Assembly: GCA_016867175.1 (NCBI GenBank)
Contig: VGKF01000054.1
Coordinates: forward strand, 1-6,317
Length of the DNA: 6,317 nucleotides
DNA from: Candidatus Omnitrophota bacterium
GTDB taxonomy: Bacteria; Omnitrophota; Gorgyraeia; Gygaellales; Profunditerraquicolaceae
Direction of reading: 5' to 3'
Each line of letters begins with the position of its first letter. Position 1 is the first letter of the stretch. The position numbers and the translations under genes are program-made. This document shows, in pieces, positions 1 through 5,723 of the stretch. The notes under the pieces were generated by a model that ran no database searches, was not told the DNA's origin, and worked only from the letters and a program-made list of their open reading frames with translations.

Positions 1-396
1 TATGCCGTTCGTCTCTGTTTCTATAAATAGCCCTTTGCTACCGGCATATCCAATCAAGTCAAAAATCGATTCTTTTAGTATCGCCTCTCCGCCAAAAAAA
101 GAAACTAAGGTGAAAATGGAAGGCAGCTTAGCTATATCTTTAATCAGGCCCTTGATCTCATGCGCCGAAAGCTCCTCTTCTTTGTTTTTAGGATAAAGCC
201 CTGCGCAGCAATAGCTACAGCTACACTGGCAATCGTAGGTCAACCCGATCATAGCCTTCAATACGCCCTGCCTGAGACTTGCTAAAGGGTCTTGTGCCAA
301 CATGCTGGCTAGGCGTAATAATTGCCTGTAGTATGAATTGCCGAATTTTTCCCTGAATATTAAGCCGTATCTTTTAAATATCTGCGGCAGGTTCAT
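1..396 (-). CDS. Radical SAM protein, N-terminal part (runs off the left edge)
   Basis: Reading the reverse complement of bases 396 to 1 gives 132 uninterrupted residues from an ATG to the window edge; the C-terminus lies outside. Residues 56-64 hold a dense cysteine run (CQCSCSYCC) in which C56, C60 and C63 form the CX3CX2C motif that binds the [4Fe-4S] cluster of radical SAM enzymes. The GGE motif that contacts the methionine end of AdoMet follows at 102-104, preceded by a hydrophobic strand (VSFF). A basic, helix-prone stretch of about 50 residues precedes the cluster motif. Cysteines 58 and 64 are extra to the motif. An in-frame TGA at 409-411 limits the start; the ATG at 396 has a weak AGG directly before it and follows the GNAT stop by 7 bases, which implies co-transcription. 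Membership of the superfamily is firm. The reaction is unknown, and whether the missing part holds a SPASM or other auxiliary-cluster domain cannot be seen. Confidence 0.9.
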   Translation of the reverse strand, partial: MNLPQIFKRYGLIFREKFGNSYYRQLLRLASMLAQDPLASLRQGVLKAMIGLTYDCQCSCSYCCAGLYPKNKEEELSAHEIKGLIKDIAKLPSIFTLVSFFGGEAILKESIFDLIGYAGSKGLFIETETNGI

Positions 397-403
397 CCTA
401 CTA

Positions 404-1372
404 TTATTTCACCCATTTGTGGAAGGTGTGTTTTGCCCTGATAAAATCAAAACCAAACCTCTGCCAGACCTTTATTACTTCATAATTGTTCAATTGCGTA
501 TCAAACTCAAGGCAATCGTAATGTGAGGCTATCTCTTCTATGGCGGCCTTGACTAAGCTGACATAAGCCCCCTTAGCCTGCGGTGATACCGCAGAAAGTC
601 CGTGCCCGGCTATCTTATAGCCGGACAATCTTTCTAATTCTTTATTGAGTTCAAAAGTCAGAAAGCCCGCGACCTCTCCGGACTTTTGAGCGATAAATAC
701 TTTATGCGAAGATCTCTTCGCACAGCTGTCTTTGACCCATTCCTTAAATAAGCTGTTTGCTTTTTCTACAGGTATATACGGGTCTAAATGGAAACGGTCT
801 TTAGAGAACGCCCTGCTAGCCAGATCCTGCAAGGCGGACAGGTCTGTCCTCTCAAACAGCCTTATTTTATAGATATCTTTCATCTTTGGTATCAGGTGCC
901 TACGGCGATTAAAGACGTAAGTGACAATGGTATCCATAAGCAGGAAACCGTTCTCCTCTAATGCGTGGACCGTGCAGATATCTGCCGTATCTATCCGGCA
1001 AGAGAGACAAGCAATCTTTTTATCCCGGCATAACTTTATCAAAAAAGACAATAAACTTTTTTTTAGGTCCAGGACCTGCGGATGACCAGTAGCAGCCATA
1101 AGAAAATCTACCCTTGCCATATTTACCCCGAAGTGCTTGGTATCCCAGGGCAAAGAAAACAGGCCGGCTAAGCCGATCACTTGGCTATTATCCTCTGCTA
1201 TTAATAGCAGGCCGTCTCTGCACCGCATAGGAGCGATACACTGCCTTAAGAGGTACTTGTAGAGAGAGTCTTTATCCAGCATGCGGTATGTGCGGTAATC
1301 GTTAAATTCATAACGCTTCAATAAGCCGTATATCCTCGCGAAGTCTTTTTTATCCAATACGCTTATTTTCAT
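404..1372 (-). CDS. Two-domain GNAT-family N-acetyltransferase, WecD-like
   Basis: A 322-residue cytoplasmic protein that probably transfers an acyl group from acyl-CoA to an amine. It looks like two GNAT halves. The N-terminal half (about 1-155) contains LPWDTKHFG at 74-82, a signature I associate with acyltransferases of amino-deoxysugars, and ends with an LEENGF/TYVF pattern at 138-154. The C-terminal half (about 166-322) has RFHLDPYI at 193-200, a short Gly/Ala-containing acyl-CoA loop near 260-270, and the closing N-YEVIKVWQRFGF pattern at 296-308 typical of the last GNAT helix and strand. Layout and motifs resemble WecD (dTDP-fucosamine acetyltransferase), which also has a divergent N-terminal half. 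Its ATG directly abuts the TAG of the upstream glycosyltransferase (0 bases between), with AGGG about 6 bases before the ATG inside that gene, so the two are likely translationally coupled. The family is confident; the amino-sugar substrate is inferred from motif similarity and neighbours. Confidence 0.85.
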   Translation of the reverse strand: MKISVLDKKDFARIYGLLKRYEFNDYRTYRMLDKDSLYKYLLRQCIAPMRCRDGLLLIAEDNSQVIGLAGLFSLPWDTKHFGVNMARVDFLMAATGHPQVLDLKKSLLSFLIKLCRDKKIACLSCRIDTADICTVHALEENGFLLMDTIVTYVFNRRRHLIPKMKDIYKIRLFERTDLSALQDLASRAFSKDRFHLDPYIPVEKANSLFKEWVKDSCAKRSSHKVFIAQKSGEVAGFLTFELNKELERLSGYKIAGHGLSAVSPQAKGAYVSLVKAAIEEIASHYDCLEFDTQLNNYEVIKVWQRFGFDFIRAKHTFHKWVK

Positions 1373-2113
1373 CTAAGCCCTATCTACTTCTTTAACGGCG
1401 CAATCCTTCTTATCCTTTATAGAACTTAAGCGGAAGTTAATAAGAAAATCCGCGCCTGCTCTTGCTATGTTAAAAAATCCGTATTTTGATCTTCCACTTG
1501 ACCTTTTACTATGCGATACCGCAACTTCGCAGACAGAATCAGTTAACACCGCAGCTAACGGTTTAATAAAACGGCTACTGCTTCCGCAGGCCAGTACTTT
1601 AGCAATTACTTCCTTCCTGGCGGCGGTAAGGGCGCAGCCGTAATCCCGCAATTTTACTCCCGTTCTTGCTGCAATCAGAAGATTCTCCAGGCCAGAGACG
1701 GTCTTTCTAAAAATGCTGTCCTTCCTGTCATGTCTCCAGCCGTTTACAAAATCTGCCCCCTCACCTATCTGTGCTAAAAGTTGCTTTATGTCTGCAGGGT
1801 CGTTCTGAAGGTCTGCATCCATAGTAATGATGATATCGCCTCTGGCAGCCCGGAATCCCGCTAAGAAGGCATATGATTGCCCGCGGTTCTTTGCGAATCT
1901 TAGTATCCTGATATGGCCATCCTGGGCCTCTATTTTTTTAAGGATAGCGGCCGTCTCATCTGTGCTTGCGTCATCAACAAATATTATTTCGTAGCATAGC
2001 TCTAAAGAAGAAAGGACCGCTGCTGTCTGCCGATATACCTCCAGTATACTTCCTTCTTCATTATGCGCCGGTATCACAACTGAAACCAAACCAACTCCTG
2101 TTTTTGTGTCCAT
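1373..2113 (-). CDS. Family 2 (GT-A) glycosyltransferase, DPM1/polyprenyl-phosphate type without membrane helices
   Basis: A 246-residue GT2 enzyme. Seen in order: the opening strand SVVIPAHNEE (11-20), the nucleotide-sugar loop FVDDASTD (45-52), KNRGQSYAFLAGF (75-87), the metal-binding DAD in MDADLQNDP (98-106), DYGCALTA (157-164) and a basic R-S-S-G-R-S-KYGF segment (204-213). This set matches dolichyl/undecaprenyl-phosphate hexosyltransferases (DPM1, ArnC, GtrB), which move a sugar from a nucleotide donor to a polyprenyl phosphate at the cytoplasmic membrane face. The two C-terminal membrane helices of ArnC/GtrB are missing: the protein ends in a charged Lys/Asp/Glu tail, so it is probably soluble or peripheral. 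The ATG at 2113 has AAGG immediately before it with no spacer. A TTG at codon 9 (2089) has GGAG 5 bases upstream and is a possible alternative start that would keep the catalytic domain intact. First gene of the left block, after a 77-base gap. The transferred sugar is unknown. Confidence 0.92.
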   Translation of the reverse strand: MDTKTGVGLVSVVIPAHNEEGSILEVYRQTAAVLSSLELCYEIIFVDDASTDETAAILKKIEAQDGHIRILRFAKNRGQSYAFLAGFRAARGDIIITMDADLQNDPADIKQLLAQIGEGADFVNGWRHDRKDSIFRKTVSGLENLLIAARTGVKLRDYGCALTAARKEVIAKVLACGSSSRFIKPLAAVLTDSVCEVAVSHSKRSSGRSKYGFFNIARAGADFLINFRLSSIKDKKDCAVKEVDRA

Positions 2114-2190
2114 CCTTAAACCGTATTCCGGCTTTAACCTTATTTTACCTTATAAATACTAAATATAAAGAAAGGCGACACTAAGGAAAT
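2114..2190 (-). promoter_or_regulatory. Intergenic spacer, possible promoter region for the GT2-GNAT-radical SAM genes
   Basis: The longest non-coding stretch in the window (77 bases), between the methyltransferase stop and the glycosyltransferase start. It is distinctly AT-rich on 2140-2170. A TAAAAT hexamer at 2147-2142 could be a -10 element, but the segment 17 bases upstream (CTTTAT) is a poor -35 match, so a sigma-70-type promoter is only suggested. No GC-rich stem followed by a T run was found, so there is no visible intrinsic terminator for the upstream operon and read-through is possible. Confidence 0.3.
2137..2153 (-). repeat. Two direct copies of ATAAGGT, 10-base period
   Basis: On the minus strand ATAAGGT occurs exactly at 2153-2147 and again at 2143-2137, so the copies repeat with a 10-base period and lie about one helical turn apart, on the same DNA face. 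They overlap the candidate -10 hexamer in the only real intergenic gap. This could be a two-site operator, but in AT-rich DNA a chance 7-base repeat is quite possible. Confidence 0.35.
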
Positions 2191-3234
2191 TTAACCTCGT
2201 ATCTTCTCTGAAATCTCTGAGAGGGTTTTGAGTATACTTTCGGCTTTGTCTGGCGTTAAAGTCCCCATCCCGCAGCTGGGGCTTAAAAGCAAATTACCGG
2301 ATAATTTTCCTCTATCTACGCCCTTCTTCGCCAAAACATCTATTCCGTCATTAATCTTCTTAACCAATGCTGCTGTTGTTATCTTATCGCTAAACTCTTG
2401 GGTAGGAACAATCCCCCAACACAATATCCTATCGTTATTAAAGAATACTTTTAGATTATCGGCATAAAGCAGTAATTTATCTTGATAATTAAAAGCGTCA
2501 AAATTAATAATATCTAAGGTTGGTATATCCGTAAAAATGGACCAATCGGTATTACCGCAGCAGTGTATACCGGTTAAAACTCCTGTAAAGTTTTTTATCT
2601 TTTGAAACAGGTTCCCTAAACCCTTTATTACACCCTCTTTATTGATAGGCGTGTAGGCAGAGCCGAAACAGCCCAGATACGGCTCATCAATGAAAATAAT
2701 TATCTTCTTACCGAATTCTTCCAGGAATTTTATCTGCCAGAGCGCCTTTCTGGCTAAACCTTCTATGATTACCTGCATAAAAACCGGGTCATGTAAAAGC
2801 GCTACTCCCTTCTCGTTTTTAAGGCTGGCGGCAAAGGTAAAAGGGCCGGTGATATGGCACTTTATATATTTTACCTGACTGAGATTAGAGCCTTCAAGCC
2901 TCTGGTAAAAGGCATAAAGGCCCTGGGCATATTCCTGGTTTATTTTAAAAGGATCTTTTTTGTAATCAGACTCAGGGCTTATGAGGTTAGCGTAAAATTC
3001 CTCTAGTTTTTTTTCCTTATCGCTAGGATTAAAAACAACGCCAGCTGCGCTGATTTCTATGCAGGGCAGGCCTTCACTAAACTGCGCTAGCATACCCTCT
3101 CGCATATCCCGCTTGGGAAGCTGCGGCCAAAAGGGTATCTGGGGGCAGCATTTAAAGATTAGCTCCAGCGCCTCTGCTGTAGCCTTATGCGGAAGGCTGC
3201 CTATGCCTGTAGGTAAGCCACTTAATTCTGACAT
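2191..3234 (-). CDS. MetE C-terminal-domain-like / UroD-superfamily zinc methyltransferase
   Basis: A 347-residue single TIM-barrel protein, about half the length of classical MetE. Seen: GIGSLPH at 10-16 (counterpart of the IGS motif opening the MetE catalytic barrel), HITGPFTFA at 127-135, IDEPYLG at 182-188, GIHCCGNT at 222-229 and SPSCGMGTL at 318-326. In MetE the zinc that activates homocysteine thiolate is held by an HxC pair, a Glu and a later Cys; H224, C226 and C321 match, while D246 in INFDAF appears to stand where the Glu is expected. The HCCGNT string also recalls MtaA-type methylcobamide thiol methyltransferases. I infer methyl transfer to a thiol. A folate-independent 'core MetE' methionine synthase taking methyl from a corrinoid protein is the leading guess; the folate-binding N-terminal half of MetE is absent. 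AAGGGG lies 6 bases before the ATG. It follows the LUD gene by 20 bases, so the two probably share a transcript. Superfamily sure, donor and acceptor not. Confidence 0.82.
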   Translation of the reverse strand: MSELSGLPTGIGSLPHKATAEALELIFKCCPQIPFWPQLPKRDMREGMLAQFSEGLPCIEISAAGVVFNPSDKEKKLEEFYANLISPESDYKKDPFKINQEYAQGLYAFYQRLEGSNLSQVKYIKCHITGPFTFAASLKNEKGVALLHDPVFMQVIIEGLARKALWQIKFLEEFGKKIIIFIDEPYLGCFGSAYTPINKEGVIKGLGNLFQKIKNFTGVLTGIHCCGNTDWSIFTDIPTLDIINFDAFNYQDKLLLYADNLKVFFNNDRILCWGIVPTQEFSDKITTAALVKKINDGIDVLAKKGVDRGKLSGNLLLSPSCGMGTLTPDKAESILKTLSEISEKIRG

Positions 3235-3240
3235 AATTAT

Positions 3241-3246
3241 CCCCTT
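3241..3246 (-). promoter_or_regulatory. Ribosome binding site of the MetE-like gene
   Basis: AAGGGG on the minus strand with a 6-base spacer (AATTAT on the coding strand as well) to the ATG at 3234. It is a strong Shine-Dalgarno match in the 20-base gap after the LUD gene and fixes the start, so this gene can be translated independently of its upstream neighbour. Confidence 0.75.
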
Positions 3247-3254
3247 CTATTATC

Positions 3255-3881
3255 CTAAAATCCTAATGGTTCTCCTACTAAAATCACTTTGATTCTCTGG
3301 GGGTCGACCTCTGACTCTATAATCAGAAGTTGACAGCACATCCTTTTGTAATCAGGAGAAAAACAGATATTTTCACGGCAGATACCGTCTTTAAAACAAG
3401 GCGTATTCCAATTCAACCTCTTACAGTTAAGAGGGGTAACATAGCCCCTGGCCCTTTTCATGGCCTCCTCTATATTAGGAGTAATTTTATTTATGCCGCA
3501 GACCACTATAAGATTTTTAGCGCAAGAGATACCGCTGGTGCGATTACCATAGGCGCTAAAAAAAACCAGCTCTCCGTTCCTCGAGATAGCATTCGCGCTG
3601 GCCAGGTAATAATCAGCCTGCGCGCCATTCATCCTTAATTCCAGGTTCTCTTGGCGGCTTATCCCCGGTTTATATTGATTAAAGACTTTGCTACCGCGCA
3701 CCTCAAGAAGCTTCACTACATTCAGCTGATCTAAAGTCTGCGAGCCACAAATACCTACGCTTGCAGTAAGGGGTATAATCTTTAATATGTTTCCCGTTGC
3801 CTCTTCTTTGCGGTTACAATAAAAACCCGCAATATTCCTTTTCTTTAAGTTTTTCAATAGATTTTCTATTTTAGGATCCAT
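3255..3881 (-). CDS. LUD-domain protein (LutC/YkgG-like, lactate utilization family, DUF162)
   Basis: A 208-residue cytoplasmic protein covering a whole LUD domain. Seen: an N-terminal Lys-rich helix, GICGSQTL at 43-50, GAQADYYLASANAIS at 86-100, GELVFFSAYGNRTSGIS at 103-119, the hydrophobic VVCGINKITP at 126-135, the LNCKRLNWNTPC stretch ending at C162, and the closing VILVGEPLGF. These match stand-alone LUD proteins, relatives of LutC, which with iron-sulfur partners LutA/LutB takes part in lactate oxidation. Neither partner is nearby, so lactate is not supported as substrate. A C-terminal cysteine group (C162, C168, C173, C182, C183) could bind an iron-sulfur cluster or zinc; C168 and C173 are four residues apart, wider than the CX2C I recall for relatives. 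The start is fixed by GAGAGG 5 bases before the ATG, and the ATG overlaps the pncB stop by one base (TAATG). Family call firm, function open. Confidence 0.85.
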   Translation of the reverse strand: MDPKIENLLKNLKKRNIAGFYCNRKEEATGNILKIIPLTASVGICGSQTLDQLNVVKLLEVRGSKVFNQYKPGISRQENLELRMNGAQADYYLASANAISRNGELVFFSAYGNRTSGISCAKNLIVVCGINKITPNIEEAMKRARGYVTPLNCKRLNWNTPCFKDGICRENICFSPDYKRMCCQLLIIESEVDPQRIKVILVGEPLGF

Positions 3882-5236
3882 TACTGCCTCTCTCTTAACT
3901 GCCTAGCCAGGGATTTCTGAAGCCTCTTAAGGGCCGGACTTACCAATACTTGATACATATAATCTGAATCAATATCTAAGAGGCCCTGCGGGAAACGGCA
4001 AAGCTCAGACTTAAGCGCAAGCCTTACCTTATCTAACGTAGGAGACTTATAAACTATCCTGCCTTTATCCACTACTTTTTTAAGAAGCCTAAGGCCAGAT
4101 ATCTTTTCCTTTTCAAGCCCTAGTATATCTTTTATAAACCTACCGTTTTTATCCTCTATCCTAAATACCTGTTTTCTGCCCGGGTAGGTAATCTTAGCCT
4201 TGCTTAGCTTCATCGTAGGCAGGAAATTACCCTCCTCATCAGTAACCTCAACTATTTTATAGATTACATCCAGGCTAGGGGCATCAATACTAGTACCCAT
4301 ATTGGTACCTACGCCAAAACTATCCACGCGGGCGCCTTGCCTTAAAAGCCTTTTTATCTTAAATTCATCCAGATTACCGCTGGCAAAGATCTTAACAAAC
4401 CCGAGGCCAGTGTTATCCAGCAGACGTCTGGCTAGTTTAGATAAAGAAACAATATCCCCGCTATCAAGCCTTATCCCCTGAAGCTTATACCCTTTCTTTT
4501 TAAGGTATAGCCCGCCAGTGATGGCGTTTAGAATCCCCTGCCTTGTGTTATAAGTATCCACGAGAAGGACCGTGCGGCTGGGAAATGTCAAGGCATAGGC
4601 AAGAAATGCGTCAAGCTCATGCTTAAAAGACATAATAAAAGAATGCGCCATAGTCCCTACAACCGGCATATGGTATAATTTCCCGGCTAGAACAGTAGCG
4701 GTCCCATTAAAGCCAGCAATGTAGGAAGAACGCGCTACCTTAAGCCCTGCCTGGGCTCCGTGGGTTCTTCTCAGGGAAAAATCAAAAACCTCTCTATCCT
4801 TAGCTGCATTGACTACCCGCGAGGCTTTACTGGCAATCATGGTCTGCAGATTAATGGTATTCAAAAAGAAACTCTCAACGATCTGTGCCTCTATAATAGG
4901 CGCAGTAACCCTTATAAGCGGCTCATTAGCAAAGACAATCCTCCCTTCGGGGACTGCCCAGATATCTCCCCCGAATTTAAAATTAGCTAAATACTTCAAA
5001 AATTCAGTGGAGAATATTTTTTTGCCTTTTAGGTAGGCGAGGTCAGAGGAACTAAAGCTGAGTTCTTTTATATAGCCTAATATATCCTTAAGGCCTGCGC
5101 TAACTAAATAGGAGCGGCCCTTAGGAAGCTGGCGCACAAACAAATCAAAGGTAGCCAGGCTATTCTTCCTGTAACGTAGGTAAGCCTGGGCCATAGTAAG
5201 CTCGTATAAATCCAATAAGAGGGGGCTATCTTCCAT
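3881..5236 (-). CDS. pncB: Nicotinate phosphoribosyltransferase
   Basis: A 451-residue cytoplasmic enzyme that makes nicotinate mononucleotide from nicotinate and PRPP (with ATP hydrolysis), the entry step of the Preiss-Handler NAD salvage route. It shows the family from end to end: LLLDLYELTMAQAY at 6-19, FDLFVRQLP at 30-38, FSLRRTHGAQAG at 153-164, the MAHSFIMSF segment at 196-204 whose H198 is the likely phosphorylated histidine, LLVDTYNTRQG at 224-234, the RLDSGD loop at 256-261, SGNLDE at 286-291, and FGVGTNMGTS at 307-316 near the PRPP phosphate site. The arrangement fits the longer bacterial type rather than the E. coli type of about 400 residues. No key residue seems missing. Its ATG is one base after the stop of the thioredoxin gene and has only a weak TAAG upstream, suggesting translation by coupling; its stop overlaps the LUD start. 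No NAD-responsive site or other NAD gene is visible. Confidence 0.96.
   Translation of the reverse strand: MEDSPLLLDLYELTMAQAYLRYRKNSLATFDLFVRQLPKGRSYLVSAGLKDILGYIKELSFSSSDLAYLKGKKIFSTEFLKYLANFKFGGDIWAVPEGRIVFANEPLIRVTAPIIEAQIVESFFLNTINLQTMIASKASRVVNAAKDREVFDFSLRRTHGAQAGLKVARSSYIAGFNGTATVLAGKLYHMPVVGTMAHSFIMSFKHELDAFLAYALTFPSRTVLLVDTYNTRQGILNAITGGLYLKKKGYKLQGIRLDSGDIVSLSKLARRLLDNTGLGFVKIFASGNLDEFKIKRLLRQGARVDSFGVGTNMGTSIDAPSLDVIYKIVEVTDEEGNFLPTMKLSKAKITYPGRKQVFRIEDKNGRFIKDILGLEKEKISGLRLLKKVVDKGRIVYKSPTLDKVRLALKSELCRFPQGLLDIDSDYMYQVLVSPALKRLQKSLARQLRERQ
3887..3892 (-). promoter_or_regulatory. Ribosome binding site of the LUD gene, inside the end of pncB
   Basis: GAGAGG on the minus strand, 5 bases before the ATG at 3881 and lying within the last pncB codons. 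With the TAATG overlap it supports both the chosen start and translational coupling of the two genes. Confidence 0.7.
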
Positions 5237-5237
5237 C

Positions 5238-5723
5238 TTAGCGCAAAGCCAATTCCTTATATTCTCTTCGGGGGAAATAATTATCTGCGAAGCGGACTAC
5301 CCCCTTTTTATCTATGATAAGATAAAACGGTATACCCACTGCTCCGTAAGAGACCGCCACAGAGGTATCCTTATCTAAAAGCACTCTATAATTCAGCCGA
5401 TAACTTCTAGTAAAGTTATCTACCTTATAAAGAGCCTCCCCGACATTTACAGCCAGCACTTCAAATCCGTCTTTCTTTAGCTCTTCATATATGCTGTTCA
5501 GGTTTTTTATATCGTCGCGGCAATAAGGACACCAGGTAGTCCAAAACAACAAGATTACCGCGTTCTTATCGCGGTAGTCACTTAATGAGACAAGGCCGCC
5601 TTTTATATCCTCTAATCTAAAATCAGGGGCCAGTCCTTGCGCATTTGCTAGCGGCGAGCGAAAACATAAAAGAATAAACATTATAAGCAAAAAGGTAATA
5701 AAACCGTAAATCTTATTTTTCAC
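5238..5723 (-). CDS. Exported TlpA/ResA-like thioredoxin-fold protein
   Basis: A 161-residue thiol-redox protein for the cell envelope. I take the GTG at 5723 as start because AAGGAG lies 6 bases upstream and because it places a textbook signal peptide first: Lys-rich start, hydrophobic core at about 5-20, then A-N-A at 26-28 as signal peptidase I site. The mature part begins APDFRLEDIKGG, typical of TlpA/ResA/AhpC-type proteins, with the active site WCPYC at 64-68 and the cis-proline loop GIPF at 130-133. CPYC differs from the CEPC of ResA. Likely roles are reducing apocytochrome c or other envelope disulfides, with electrons from the DsbD-like protein encoded just upstream. The frame stays open to an ATG at 5810, but that start would lie deep inside dsbD and bury the signal peptide. 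The last helix (YKELALR) is a little shorter than usual. The GTG shares one base with the dsbD TAG stop. Confidence 0.92.
   Translation of the reverse strand: MKNKIYGFITFLLIMFILLCFRSPLANAQGLAPDFRLEDIKGGLVSLSDYRDKNAVILLFWTTWCPYCRDDIKNLNSIYEELKKDGFEVLAVNVGEALYKVDNFTRSYRLNYRVLLDKDTSVAVSYGAVGIPFYLIIDKKGVVRFADNYFPRREYKELALR

Noticed and set aside
2..196. Plus-strand open frame of 64 codons
   Set aside because: It lies antisense to the radical SAM gene, whose CX3CX2C and GGE motifs are clear; the plus-strand peptide shows no recognisable motif.
338..526. Plus-strand open frame of 62 codons
   Set aside because: Antisense to the end of the GNAT gene and the start of the radical SAM gene; no ribosome binding site or family pattern.
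1966..2184. Plus-strand open frame spanning the glycosyltransferase start and the intergenic gap
   Set aside because: Most of it is antisense to the conserved GT2 N-terminus and the peptide resembles nothing I know.
2114..2190. Intrinsic terminator after the methyltransferase gene
   Set aside because: No stem of useful length with a following T run was found on the minus strand; only weak 3-4 base pairings.
3330..3638. Plus-strand open frame of 102 codons
   Set aside because: Entirely antisense to the well-supported LUD gene; its length is explained by codon bias on the opposite strand.
4760..5036. Two overlapping plus-strand open frames within pncB
   Set aside because: They overlap each other in different frames and both lie antisense to conserved pncB motifs.
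5661..5672. Possible lipobox around C20 of the exported thioredoxin
   Set aside because: The residues before the cysteine are Leu-Leu-Leu with no small residue at -1, and a good A-N-A signal peptidase I site follows.
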